The position numbers and the translations under genes were made by a program. Under the pieces are notes generated by a model. It had not been told where the DNA came from and searched no databases. It worked only from the letters and a program-made list of their open reading frames with translations. Below, in pieces: positions 41,886 through 53,915 of a stretch of 64,000 bases of DNA (positions are counted from its first letter, which is position 1; each line of letters starts with the position of its first letter). This DNA comes from Strongylocentrotus purpuratus (lineage: Eukaryota; Echinodermata; Echinoidea; Camarodonta; Strongylocentrotidae): NCBI RefSeq assembly GCF_000002235.5, contig NW_022145604.1:32440908-32504907 (forward strand), in the 5' to 3' direction.

Positions 41886-42086
41886 GTATGATCATTATAA
41901 ATCATATACTTATATCATCAGTCTGTTATTTCAATGCATAGGTCCTTTAAATCTTCTTAAAATTAGAGAACGTATTTAAAAATCCGTGATATGTTGAAAA
42001 TGATACTTAATCAAGAACGTCGTAGTTTCTTCTTAAAATGAATTTAAAGAGCGTTTTATATGTCTTACGATTTTTCTTATACAAAT

Positions 42087-42590
42087 GATATCCGTATTGT
42101 CGGGAACATCATCAATATGTTTCGTTAAAAAGGAAGACGCTCATTTTTAGAATGTTGTTTCTTTGCAAAACACTAATGTTACGAACAAAATTAAATACAC
42201 TGTATCCGTATCATCGGGGATATCGCAAAACTCCCAGGGAGATTATCAATTGCAAATCAACATAAGTGATGGCTAAATCGTAAGAATAGAGCATGCATTA
42301 AAAAAAAGAGCGTTACCAGGAAATGATGATGATGATGATGATGATGATGATATCCGTATTGTTGGGAACATCATCAACAGGTTTCGTTAGAAGGAAGACG
42401 CTCATTTTCAGAATGTTGTTTCTTTGCAAAACACTAATGTTACGAAAAAAATTAAATACACTGTATCCGTATCATCGGAGATATCGCAAAACTCCCAGGG
42501 AGATTATCAATTGCAAATCAACATAAATTATGCCTAAATCGTAAGAATAGAGCATGCATTAAAAAAGAAGAGCGTTACCAGGAAATGATG
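42087..42590. repeat. Tandem duplication of a ~262-bp unit joined by (GAT)n
   Basis: Copies start with GATATCCGTATTG at 42087 and 42349 and share AGAATGTTGTTTCTTTGC, CTCCCAGGGAGATTATC and AGAGCGTTACCAGGAAATGATG. A pure GAT tract of about nine units (42323-42350) separates them. The copies differ by only a few percent, so the duplication is fairly recent. Confidence 0.9.
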
Positions 42591-43540
42591 TTTGAAATTT
42601 CACCTCGAACATCTCAAGAGGAAATAAGTTTATCATTCTGTTCCAAAGAATTGTATCGAATATTTCTTTGCGAATAAGGGGGGGGGGGTGGTTACAGCCG
42701 CGGCCAGTTTTAGATCTAGGTCATTGTTGTGAAGAATTAAAATACGTATATATTGTGCTGAATTGGGGCCAAGTATCGAAAGAGCGTAGTGCGTTCTAGA
42801 ACAAATACAGGCCATGGCAATCGTTGAATTGCTTCTCGTGACATTGTTACAGATATTTAATCGCCTATTTCTCTTCTTTTCATCGGCTTTTTCTCCTCTG
42901 TAGCATTCATAGTGGCCGTTTCATCGGATGCGTCCGGATGCATCCGATGAAAATCAGGCCAGTTCGAAAGGGGGTATTAATAAGGATCCATCCCGGAGAT
43001 CCATCAAGCATGTATTGTAGACGGAATTTATAATGATTGCGTTATTTTGGGCCATTGATTTTTGTCGTATGATCGTTAAAAATCATATAATTATATCATC
43101 AATCTGTTATTTCATTTAAGACTCATTTGTGCAAGGACTTTCAAAACAAATGTTTTTGAAGTCGAATATTGGAGAAAAATAAAAAATGTAGGTTTTCTGC
43201 CTACAACAGAAAACCCAAATTCTGTATTATTTTATCAATATTTATCTTCAATCACATTTTTTTGTTTTGTTGGGGGGAGGGGATCTTTGCAGAAGTGTGT
43301 CTTTCCTCTTTCACGTTATGAACATGCATTTAAAAGAATTCAGTGATAATACGCTATTTTTGCATTTGTTGGAAAATATAAAGTATTTGGCATATAGATA
43401 ATGAAATTAAATTGAACTCCAACGTTTCCATAAAATCCAAATATGAAATTGATGGTATTCAAAGTAACTTTATCCTCTAAAATTAAATGTTGGCCAGCCT
43501 ATCCTGTGGGTCATCTTACTTGCCTATTTTCCTTTTGAAA
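42591..43540. other. No gene recognised
   Basis: A G-run near 42679-42688. The word GTCGTATGATCNTTANAAATCATATA occurs here (43063) and at 41883. The segment GGATGCGTCCGGATGCATCCGATG near 42934 is a small inverted repeat. No frame recognised. Confidence 0.45.
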
Positions 43541-43544
43541 AGAT

Positions 43545-43810
43545 GACTACTACCGCACGCGGGCCTATTTTATAGGGACTTACCACATTGGAATGTTTAA
43601 TTCCTTTAAATTTTCTTTGTGTAGTCTACCACCTAGGAATATGATAACCCAAGCACTTCCATTTTTACCTCATAGTTATTTTCAATTTCACTTCATTATT
43701 TTTGCATCATTTAGGAATTATATTACAAATAAATGTTGTTAATCCGATCCAATCCATCCGACGGAGTATTTTGGTGTTGCGCATTTTCCTTACAGTTACA
43801 AAAGTGCTTT
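43545..43810 (+). repeat. Dispersed retroposon-like repeat, copy 2
   Basis: Collinear with 3375-3640 (ACTACTACCGCAC, CATAGTTATT, CCGATCCAATCCA, GCATTTTCCTTACAG). Confidence 0.6.
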
Positions 43811-44275
43811 AAAAAATGCTCAAGAAAGAATAAGTACTAGGGCCACTTAAATATTAAAAAAAATCAAATAATGACTAAAATATGACTAAAACTTTAGAGA
43901 AAGAGGAAAAGGACGCAAGGAGGGTATGGTATGTTTCAAGATTATATTGTTTTTGGCACTACTTTCTCTTGTTTTTAACTATAGAAGAGAGTGGATTGGC
44001 ATATGAAACGAAAGGGGGGGGGGGGGCAAGTTACCAAGTATGCACATATAAATGTTTCACAGTGTAAATCATGTCTATTATTTTAATCTAATTCTCATAT
44101 TACTAGGTGATGCCCTGATAATCGGTTTCTTTCACATAACTTTAGATTAAATATTGATTTATGATTTATTATGGGTTTTAACAAATTTGTTCTCTCTATC
44201 ATTTAATTTTGAATATTTAGTGAATTCTCTGTGATCTTTCTTTCAAATTCAATGTACTTTTGAAATTAATGATGC
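43811..44275. other. No gene recognised
   Basis: A G-run near 44013-44025. AT-rich otherwise. Confidence 0.45.
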
Positions 44276-44788
44276 TAAAAGATACTATGTTCCTTTTGCA
44301 GCCAACATCAAATTCTGTAGATCTTTGCAGAAATTATGAATATGTCATGTATGTCCTATCTGTGAAATTTAAACGTTAGCAGTGTCCTAATATTCAAATT
44401 ATGCAAGGAAACCCGTTCACTTGCTAGACTTCACTTTCAGACACTATTGAGTGACTGACTGGCTTTTTTTTCTTCTTTGGTAATAAATTAAGCTGTAAAG
44501 GGTACAGAAGCATTTGTCAACATCAATAACCCACTTCTTGTAATGGCCAACATTAAACTGATTGAATCTTTTCGCAGCATAAGACGTAAAAAATCAGACT
44601 ATTACTTACTGGCTCTATAGCTCCTAAGTCAATTCGACAACTCATATTCGTTATTTTCCCACTTAAAGACATTTTCAGGCCCCCCCCTTTTTTTTAGGGA
44701 AGTTCTAAATTAGTATTATCTTTCAAATGCCGTTGGAATTTAACCTTTTAATTTTGTTTGGCCTGCAAAAGGGACATAGTACCTTTAA
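44276..44788. mobile_element. 513-bp MITE-like element, copy 1
   Basis: The termini TAAAAGATACTATGTTCC and the complement of GGGACATAGTACCTTTAA are inverted, with similarity continuing into CTTTTGCAGCC / GGCCTGCAAAAG, about 27 bp. The interior matches 52504-52925 in reverse orientation. No transposase. The target duplication could not be fixed (flanks are not clearly repeated). Confidence 0.7.
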
Positions 44789-45589
44789 GTGGGGGGAAAA
44801 ATTACCCCGGGGGGGGGGGGTAGGAGGTCATTGGCATGTCACATAAACGGAAGTGGCGTTTGGGTTGCAGGTTCACATTATTTTCACCAAAGTCTTTCAA
44901 TCTACCCAAAACGAATGTAGCAGGCGTACAAGTTTTGAACCAAACCGTCCAGTGTCCAATATTTTTTTTTTGTAAAGCTTTGTAGCTATTTGAATAAGCA
45001 AATCTTTTTAGATGAAGAGTATGGAGGAGGCGACGGCGAGATGTATAACCCACTGACAGACATTTTTACTATAAACTTCCAAGATATTTCAATTTCAATT
45101 AATCCAGACTTCATATTATTATGTAAGCTATTTAAAAAAATATATATACATAGATATAGATTTACTTGTTAAGCTTTTTCAGTTGTATATATTGTAAACA
45201 TTTCTTTTTCTTTTTCTTGTTTTACTCCAATTTGCTCTTGTCATTATTGTAAGTTCTTTCTTTTGGTAAGTTTTCCTTATTCCTGTACTATATATTAACA
45301 TGTCTTATATGTCTATATGTACCCCTCTGTAAAACAGCGTAGTTCTGCAAACAACGCTGACTAGGGCCATCTTCTTAACGCAACCCATGCCCTATTAACA
45401 TATTGCCCCATCCCAAGATTTCTCTTGATTATAATGGGGGGCATTTCAAAGGATGGAGGGGGTAGGGTGAAAATTCTGAACCACACTGTGCTCTTTGTAT
45501 GTGTTTCTGACTGCAAATCATGTCTGTCACTTGGAACAGGTCTGATGTTATGTATTATTTGACCTATAACCTAATTCGATTTCTGAGAA
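44789..45589. other. No gene recognised
   Basis: A G-run at about 44809-44820; otherwise AT-rich with no recognisable frame. Confidence 0.45.
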
Positions 45590-46620
45590 CATAGGCGCCG
45601 GAAGTTGGGGAGCAGGGTGGCACTCGCTCCTCCCCCCTGCCCCTACCAAAAAATGGAGGGGCAACACGCATTTGTGCCCCCCAAATAACGCCCCCCCCCC
45701 TCCAAAAAAGCAGTAAAGGAGTAAAGCTGCTTTGTATTATTAACCCAAAAGAACATAGCAATAATAAAAACCTGAATTTAATCACATATGCAATTCCATT
45801 CAAAGAAAAGGAAAGTTAGCAGGAATTAAATTCCCTATACATTCCGCATGCTACCTATATTTTTCAATGAAGGTTTTTATATATATATTGTGAGAGGATG
45901 GATAACCTTGTGTGTATTTTGTTTAAGGGGTGAGAAAACATGAGCCCCTGAACGCTGGCGTACTGATGGGGGTATTTCTTATTCGATACCAGTGATTTAC
46001 AAATGTTGCTGAAATGACATGATTTTCCGGTATTCTTTCTCAATTTTTGTATAAGTCATACTTTTTATGCGTTTGTTGGAAAATTAAAAATTCCCAAATT
46101 TACAGTCGGGCGAATATATTATGCTCATTTAGAAGCCTTCATGTAAAGGCCTGCAGAACGGCTCGAGCCCCGAGCCTCCCTCACTTTTTTAAAAAGTATG
46201 TTACAGAGAAAAAGAAAGAAGAGAGAGAGAGAAAAAATAAGTGACCTGCCAATGTCACAAATGAGGTATCAAAATATGCTCATCTGACCGTAATTAAATG
46301 CCTAAACCCCCAGAGCTTACGGGGGCTCGCCCCCGGACCCCACCAGGGGCCCTAAGGCGGTCCCCTGGATGCTCATTTGACCGTAATTAAATACCTAAAA
46401 CCCCGAGCTTTCGGGGACTCTGCCCCCTGGACCCCACCAAGGGCCCTAAGGCGGGCCCCTGAATGCTCATCTGACCGTAATTAAATACCTAAAACCCCTG
46501 AGCTTCCCCTGGACCAACCAAAGGCCCTAAGGTGGGCTCCTTGATGCTCATTTGACCGTATTTAAATGCCCCCTGGACCACATCAATGGCCTTAAAAAAG
46601 CCCCCACCCCCCCCCCCCTT
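45590..46620. mobile_element. Poly-C-rich interspersed element, copy 2, with an internal tandem repeat
   Basis: Aligned with 13534-14553 over most of its length. Here the CTGACCGTAATTAAATGCC unit, present once in copy 1, is present four times (TGCTCA starts at 46278, 46370, 46464 and 46545; spacing 92, 94 and 81 bp), each with an AGCTT...GGACC...GGCCCTAAGG core. The left end is ATAGGCGCCGG; the right end is not certain. Confidence 0.65.
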
Positions 46621-46855
46621 TAGGCGCCAGGGGAGGGGGCCTATCTTTTATAAAAGGGAAAAATTAACGTGTTTTTACATTTTACATTTTTGAGTCGAAA
46701 AGCAAACTGAATCAGTGTAACCCTCACGTCTATCCTCCTAATTGGGGGTGTGCAGGTACTTAACGTGCACAGTTGGTGACTCTTCTCTACATGCATAGGA
46801 CCTACAGTCCTATCCGAGCTAGGACGGAGTGTTCCCACTTAACGTAGCTTCAGTG
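46621..46855. other. Spacer sharing a fragment with 61635-61710
   Basis: CCAGGGGAGGGGGCC and TTAACGTGTT recur at 61642 and 61680, so a further poly-G element family may be present. No gene. Confidence 0.4.
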
Positions 46856-47365
46856 TTTGAGTTTGAGTTTATTAACAACAAAAATAATAACAAGTAAAAC
46901 ACAATGTATCAAGCATGATTACATAAAATATAACAATATAACACAAGATCGATAACATTACAGATGAATAATATAAATATTGTTTTACAAAGTATGTCGT
47001 ATACAAATGGAATAAAATATTATGTGTACACTTTTGTTGTTAAAGGGGGTACCAGAAGTTAGCACAAGTGCTAGTCGAGTCTGGTTCCCTGTCTTTGGCA
47101 AGAATTTTAAAACTTTTTTTTTTATTTTTTTTTATACTATACTACATTATATACATGTAACATAAACTATATAAGTAAACAAAGAAATAGAATAGTCCTT
47201 TAGAAATATTCCTTACTTAATATACATGGAAGTCAAATGTGTGTCGACTTCCGTATCAATACCAAACATACAGTAAATAAAAAATATATCATTATCTAGT
47301 GATCTTTTTAGAAATTCTCTAATCTGAGATTTCTTTTTGCCATTTTAAGAAGTTTTAACTTTTGT
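46856..47365 (-). mobile_element. 3' UTR and tail of the two-ORF LINE
   Basis: On the minus strand the element ends in AATAAACTCAAACTCAAAC (about 46857-46875), a tail style shared by CR1-group elements; a plus-strand example is at about 52170-52188. Confidence 0.7.
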
Positions 47366-50321
47366 TTAACTCAAAGTATTTAGATGTTTCGTTAACCCCT
47401 TCCGAAAAGCATTTTTAGATCGTATTCCTCTTAAATCGTATGGTATACTATTCCATATTTTCACGCCCATAAATGATATTGAAAATTGACCTTGTGTGGT
47501 TTTGCATTTAGGCAGATATAGTTGTCCTTGTTCTTTGCCCCTTGTGCCATATCTGTGCTCTATTACCTGACAGTATTCAATTAAGGAGTGAGGAAGATTG
47601 CCATTTAATAAGTCATAGATGAAGGTTGAGACAGATAGGAAATGAAGGTTGTAAATATTTAAAACTTTTATCTTTTGGAACAAGGGTTCCGAATGGGTAC
47701 CTCTTGGGCTAAAAGTTATCGCTCTCATTGCCATTTTCTGGGTAAGGAAAATACAATTCAAGTTGGTTTTGTATGTGGTTCCCCATACTTCAATTCCATA
47801 CAAAATATGTGGCTGGATTAACGCTTTGTATAATAGCACTAAAATGTTCTGTGGGACATAATGCCTTATTCTGAACAAAAATTCCGACTTTTGAACGAAT
47901 ATTTCGATTTACCATTTTTATATGTTCAATCCATGTGAGATGCTTATCAATTTGTAGTCCTACAAAAGTTGCCTTATCTACTTCAAGTAATTTAGATCCA
48001 GATATTTCAAGAGCACCTTTTACTTGGACAGATCTCCTTTTGCCCTTTATTATCATATAATTTGATTTGCTTAGATTAATTGTGACTTTGTTGGCATAAC
48101 ACCACTTCTGGACCTTATTCAAATCCGTATTCACCTCATTCATATCAATATCTTTCTGACCAGTCTTAAAGATATAGAACAAGTTTGAATCATCAGCAAA
48201 TAACCTGAAGTTGAAAAAATTTGTAGAGTTTGGCAAATCATTTATATAAATGAGAAAAAGAGTTGGGCCTAAAACAGATCCCTGTGGAACACCGCATGAT
48301 GTTTTAAAATATTGAGACATTGTTTCCCGGTATTTCACAAACTGAAATCTATTGCTGAGGTAATCTGCAAACCACTGGAGCGCAATGCCACGTATTCCGT
48401 AATGAGATAATTTACTAATTAGAATGTCATGGTTTATAGTATCAAATGCCTTCTTAAAATCAATGAACACACCAATAGTTAGTTTTCCCTCATCTATTGA
48501 TTTCAATAATGCATTTGACAAATTAACAACAGATAACTTTGTACTGTATTTCTTCCGGAAGCCATACTGATGTTGCTGCAGCACATTGTTCACATCTAAG
48601 AAATCCATCAACCGACTATTTACTATTTTTTCAAAGATTTTTCCAAGTACTGGTAATACAGAAATTGGCCTGTAGTTTCCTGGGATGTCTTTTGGCCCTT
48701 TCTTGTAAATTGGTGTTACTTTTGCTATTTTTAAGGCATCAGGAAATTTGCCTTCCTGTAAAGACAAATTAAATATGTGAGATAATGGTAAACTAATAAA
48801 GTGACTTGCATCTCTAAGCAGTCGCGCTGATATGTTATCATACCCACATGACTTGTTAACATCTAAGGCAGAAATGTGATTCTCAATTTCTTTTTCAGTC
48901 ACTGGTTTCCAAAAGAGAGTTTTACTCAGCCTAGGTCCTAAATATGCAGTGTAATCTGCATCATTCTGTGGTATTTTATTTGCCAGGTTTTTTCCAATAT
49001 CAACAAAGAACTTATTAAATTCAGAAGCAATCTCATGATCATCTGTTATCACCCTACTCCCACCATTTTTATGAATAGTCAATTTTTCAATGTCGGTACC
49101 CTTTCCTGACACTTTTTTACCACACAATAACTCATTTATAGTCTGCCATGTTTTTCTGGTGTCGTGCCGGTTTTGTTTTAAAATATCACTATAATAATTA
49201 CGCTTTGCATTTTTTATAACTAAAGTAAGAATATTCCTAAATTTTGTATATCTATCTCCAGATAGTGAATTAAAATTTGATCTTTTATACTTACAATACA
49301 AATTCTGTTTTTTGCGTATTGACTTCAGTATACCTTTAGTTATCCATGGTTTTTTGGCAGTGTTTTTATTTCTGATTGGTCTTTGTGTTACGATTGGTGC
49401 ATTTTTATCACATATCTCTTGATATAACTTGTAAAACATGTCATATGCTTTATTCACGTCTTCTTGTCTGAAAACAAGATCCCATCTTGCTTTTGATAAT
49501 TCTTCCTGAAGCTTTTTATCTTCATAATTCTTAAAGCTACGGGTAGTAGTTCTCCTACGACACGTGTCATTACTAGTAACTGTACAATGCTCAAAAATTA
49601 CAAAGATAGGAAAATGGTCAGATATATCAGTTTCTATTACACCTGCATGAATTTTTGAAGAATTTACATTAGTATATGCATGATCGATCAAAGAAGAAGT
49701 CAGTTTTGTAACCCTTGTGGGGGTTGTAATTAATTGCTCTAATCCTAAACAATGCAATGCAGTTTGGAATTTTTCGACCTTCTGATCAGTATCTAAAAGA
49801 TTGATGTTAAAGTCTCCCATCAAAATGCAATCTACTTTGTCAATTTTCAGATGTGAAATAACATTCAACAAACTATCTTGGAACTCATCCACATCAGTGT
49901 TTGGTTTTCTGTATATTATACCCACAATTACTCTTTTCTTGACAATATACATTTCAAGCCAAAGGCTTTCTGCATGTGATACTTCAAAATTTAGAGTGGA
50001 ATATTTTAGAGATGAAAGAATATATGCCCCTACTCCCCCTCCCCTTGAATCTTTTCTACACTTAGCCTCCAAGGTATATCCTGGTAAACCCAGTAGTGAC
50101 ATGTTAGACACATTCCAAACTTCTGATAAGCAAATTAAGTCAAATTTAGAATCTAAGTTATCATAAAGAAGGGATAATTCATCATAATTTTTCTGCAGTG
50201 ACCGAATGTTCACATGAGACAAACTTAATGAGTTCGAAAAGAGTTTTCCTAAACCTTTATCAAATGTATCTGGACATAAATAGTAGGAAGAAACTTCAAA
50301 GTTAGAGCCTTCGTTTTCCAT
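47366..50321 (-). pseudogene. LINE ORF2 (endonuclease plus reverse transcriptase), one frameshift
   Basis: Starting at ATG 50321 (MENEGSNFEVSSYY), the frame runs 843 codons. An EEP endonuclease comes first (SHVNIRSLQKNY near the start, LSEVW, YRKPNTD, GDFNINL, SDHFPIF). The RT domain follows (YRPISVLPVLGKIFEK, FIDFKKAFDTINH, CGVPQGSVLGP, FADDSNLFY). The natural C-terminal part (HYVPQNILVLLYKALIQP, YGIEVWG, VKIWNSIPYDLR) continues in another frame to 47366. The break lies at a run of five T on the minus strand (47877-47881), so one added base explains it. The C-terminal style suggests a CR1-superfamily clade such as Daphne/Crack/L2-like. It lies 47 bp downstream of ORF1. It could be a sequencing indel or a truly dead copy. 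Confidence 0.9.
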
Positions 50322-50367
50322 TTATTGGTTATATAGGACATATTATTCAGAAACATCTTAACCAGGA

Positions 50368-51252
50368 TTAATCAATGAGATGAAGCTGGAAATCTCGGTA
50401 GTTGACATCATCCAGGTCTACATTGAAGAGGTCATCCGGGGTGCGAAGCACCATATGGCTATTGTCAGTCATCTTGCACACAATTGATCCATGTTTGGAT
50501 GAAACACCTTTCACCAGTGGGGCCTTTTTTGCTGCCATCAAGAGGGCGTAGCGCATGGATGTTAAATCCTCATTAATAAAAACACCTTTGTGGTCAAGGT
50601 TTCCCTTCAATTTGAAGCGGGCGTCATAGAGGGCATCCCGTTTCCTTTTGTTGGCAAAACGTACAAACACCTGTCGAGCTTTGCCTCATGGTGCTGGCCG
50701 TTTTCCAAATCGATGGCAAGATGAAATGTCAGCTGGGCTCATGCCGACTCCCACTGCCTCTGCCACCTTGCATACTTTGATGGCGACCACCTCACTCGAC
50801 TCCTCCTCTTCACCCGTTGGTTCTTGGAGACCACTTACTCTCAGGTTGTCCATTCGCAGCCTCTGGTCCATTTCATCTAACTTGAATTGTGTGCTGAGCA
50901 CATGCGGATTAATTTTATCCTTTACTGCCTGCACACAGGCATCTTTTACCGCCTGTACTATTGCAGGAATCGCTGCCTTGAGTGCCTCCTGAACAGCAGC
51001 AGTAACAATTTGGGCAATATCCCCACCCTTTTCACTTGTATTCAGAGCACTTAGATCTCCCTGGAGACCCTCCATATCCACATATATTTTGCTGGGCATT
51101 TCATCTGTCATACCCCGAGCAACTCTAACTGCATTGTCTACACCCTTATGTGGTGTGAATGGATGTTGTTGTGTCGGTTTGACTTGACCTTGACTGGCAG
51201 TGGTGTTAGGCAGAAATTTTCCTGGCAAGGATGATCTCCCCTTTCTCCCCAT
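50368..51252 (-). pseudogene. LINE ORF1 (RNA-binding chaperone-like), one in-frame stop
   Basis: Begins MGRKGRSSLPGKFLP at 51252 and stays in one frame to 50368, interrupted only by TGA at 50686-50688 after FGKRPAP. The reading then continues GKARQVFVRFANKRKRD, which makes biological sense. Total about 295 codons. There is a coiled-coil-prone stretch (about 75-130, rich in AVKDA repeats). An RRM-like core follows (DNLRVSGLQEPTGEEEE, ISSCHRFGK, VFVRFANKRKRDALY), and a C-terminal GVFINEDLTSMRYALLMAAK stretch is typical of LINE ORF1 proteins. A CGA-to-TGA CpG transition would explain the stop. Confidence 0.85.
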
Positions 51253-51530
51253 AATGTCGATTATGAAAGTGAAAATATTAGAATAGTAGGTCCTGTACAG
51301 TTATTACTAAGTAGCGCTGCTCAATGTTCATTTGCACAGCACAGATCCGTATATGTGGGGCTGTATTGTAAAGTCACATGGGAAGCACATTGGAACGGTG
51401 ATCAAACTTACTTTTGTGTCGCAGTTTATCAGCAATGATTTACAAGATCTCCATCAAATCTGCCTGTAACCATTAGTTGATCCAAGTTACAGTTAGAATT
51501 TCCACTGAAGGATATATCAAATCATTTACA
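51253..51530. other. Upstream region of the two-ORF LINE, boundary not resolved
   Basis: Probably includes the 5' UTR of the minus-strand LINE. No repeat or target duplication was identified that fixes the 5' end. Confidence 0.4.
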
Positions 51531-51539
51531 ATTACAAGA

Positions 51540-51740
51540 GTTGACCACCCATCCTCCTTCCATCTATAGCGGTATAATGATGAAACAGGTGAGAGGCACG
51601 TTAACACAAAGGGCAGGCTTCAGGCAGGCTCCAGTCATACGCCTGGGTTGGATGGATTCGAACCCTTCATCTTTGGTTCGAGATGCATTCTCTTTCACGA
51701 CTGAGACAACTCGCCTTCGCAAAGATGGAGTTTAGTATTT
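51540..51740 (-). mobile_element. tRNA-derived SINE
   Basis: On the minus strand an A box TGTCTCAGTCGT (51697-51708) precedes a perfect B box GGTTCGAATCC (51654-51664) by about 33 bp. The tRNA-like head is followed by an unrelated body running towards 51540. The stems of a functional tRNA are not kept. Confidence 0.65.
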
Positions 51741-52503
51741 AATATGAGAGTGCAACCAGGTATTTTTTTTTTATTATTTAAATGAGATGACTCAAACCAA
51801 GTTCTCTAGTTTTTCATATCTCGATCCTTCCGTAAAATATATAACTTTTCCCTCGCTGTGTTTGATTTGAGAGATTACAAAAAATCGAAAATAAATTGGG
51901 CTTAACGGTTTGGTATTAGTCTTTTTGGCACTAAATTTTGAAAAAATTATGCCGAATGCTATTCTTACTTCTTAATCAAGTGGCAGAAATATTAAACTTA
52001 TACAACTGTAAATCATACTTGATAATAGAAATGCGCAAATCATCCTTTACAATGAATTAACCATGTATCAGAAACGATTAGCATTAAATGCTTTTTTCTG
52101 GTCCACTTTATCCTTTCAATGTTAAACATTCACTTTTGATTGTTATATTGATGTACTTTTGGTTTGGATAATAAACTTCAAACTCAAACGCAACTCATAT
52201 AGTCATCATAATGGTCGATAAGTAAACATGGGTTACCACAATTCTTCATACAATGTGTTGTTGTTGTTTTAGGTTTTTATTGGCGTGTATCATTCATTTA
52301 TTTACGCCGGACGATGAAGGCCCTATAAGTCTGTTTACAGACAATTTCTTTCATTTTTGACAGATTTGATGTGTATTCTTGAACACTGATGTTTATCTTG
52401 TTTTATTTTGAGAAAAGACTGTGGTCATTTGTATTCTATAATTCCCTTATCGCAAACTATCAGTGGTATTATTTACTTTAGGGTCATGGGTTATTGTTTC
52501 TCT
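51741..52503. other. No gene; LINE-type tail near 52150-52190
   Basis: GGATAATAAACTTCAAACTCAAACG (written with its variable middle, 52165-52189) is the plus-strand tail of a CR1-group LINE whose coding part is not seen. The rest is AT-rich. Confidence 0.45.
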
Positions 52504-52925
52504 TGAAAATGTCTTTAAGTGGGAAAATAACGACTAATAGTAATTTGTCAAATCGACTGATTAGCTATAGAACCAGTAAGTAATAGTCTGATTTTCAGAC
52601 CATTGTTCCGAATGGTCGTATATAAATATTCAATCGGTTTAATTTTGGCCATTACAAGAAGTGGGTTATTTATGTAAACACAAATTAATGCTCATGTACC
52701 CTTTATAGCTTAGTTTATGTATGTTATTACCAAAAAAGAAAAAAGCCACTCAATAGTGTCTGACAGTGATGTCTAGCATGTAAACGGGTTTCCTTTCATA
52801 ATTTGAATATGAGGACACTGCTAACGTTTACATTTCACAGATAGGACATACATGCAATATACATAATTCATGCAAAGTTCTACAGAATTAGATGTTGGCT
52901 GCAAAAGGGACAGTAGTATCTTAAA
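52504..52925. mobile_element. MITE-like element, copy 2 (inverted and truncated)
   Basis: Reverse-complement match to 44276-44690. The terminus GGCTGCAAAAGGGACAGTAG is kept on the right; the opposite terminus is missing. It is directly adjacent to the LINE RNase H fragment. Confidence 0.65.
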
Positions 52926-52964
52926 AATATTTTTCTTTTTCATTTTTACTTTAAAGTTACCATA

Positions 52965-53824
52965 GGTCAATGGGCGACTCAATTACATATATACACCGAT
53001 GGATCAAAAGTACCTGAAAGAGGGACCTCTGCAGCTGCTTTTTACGTCCCTTACTATTCTGTACATCGGAGCAAAAGGTTAGCAAATTTTACCTCTTCGT
53101 ACAGGGCTGAATTGGCTGCCATCATTCTTGCTCTCAGATGGGTAGATGAATTAGATATGTGGGGGTTGTTATTTTTAGTGATTCACTGAGTGCACTTATT
53201 ACATTACAACAACAAAAGGACGAATCTTTTATTCTGGAAATTCGCACCATGACTACACACTTAAAGAGAAAAGGAGTTGATATATACGAAGAGTGGATAC
53301 CTGGACATTGTGGAATAAAAGGGAACGAGATGGCGGATTTCCACGCAAAGGCCGCATTAGTAAAGAAAATAGAAGTCAATAATAATCTAAATATGTCAGG
53401 AATGAAAAGCTTAATTATTACAAGTTCCAAACTCCTTTGGCAAGAAAGGTGGAACAAAACCAACTCGTATTTGAAAACATTTCAAAAAGATGTTAATAAA
53501 CAATATGTATGTTCATTAGAGAGACAACATTCAACAATTATCCATCGACTCCGCTTTGGAGTCCTTGGACTTAACCAGGATCTCCTCAGATTGAAAATTC
53601 ATGCTACTGGTTTCTGTAATAGATGCCCCAGTGAAATAGAGACTGTAAAACACTTTTTAGTACATTGCCCTAACTATATTATAGAAAGGGCTATGTTTTT
53701 AACAGAAATGTACGAATCCCAACCGGACAAAATTATGGAATACTTAAAAAAGAGTGAGACTAGTGTACAAAAAGCTATTGTACGGTTCGTTCTGAGAACG
53801 AACCGGTTCCCTATCAGGAAGTAA
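52965..53824 (+). pseudogene. I/Jockey-type LINE 3' fragment: RNase H domain and C-terminal zinc knuckle
   Basis: The first frame has HIYTDGSK and TSSYRAELAAIILALRW (RNase H catalytic Asp and Glu). The following frame has IFSDSLSALITLQ, WIPGHCGIKGNEMADFHAK (the remaining catalytic Asp residues) and, further on, CNRCPSEIETVKHFLVHCP, a CCHC zinc knuckle. The two frames are offset by one base near 53155-53162 at GTGGGGGTTG. The frame from about 53163 then stays open to TAA at 53822. The endonuclease and RT are absent: a 5'-truncated copy. RNase H-bearing LINEs belong to the I/Jockey/R1/Ingi group. Confidence 0.85.
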
Positions 53825-53915
53825 TACCTCCCTTGATGAACAGTAAAACATAATACAATATTATAAATATGCTAAATTACACTCAGTACATTAAAAATAT
53901 AATAACATAATGTAA

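Noticed and set aside
51654..51708. tRNA gene on the minus strand
   Set aside because: A and B boxes are present but the cloverleaf stems are not; a SINE head fits better.
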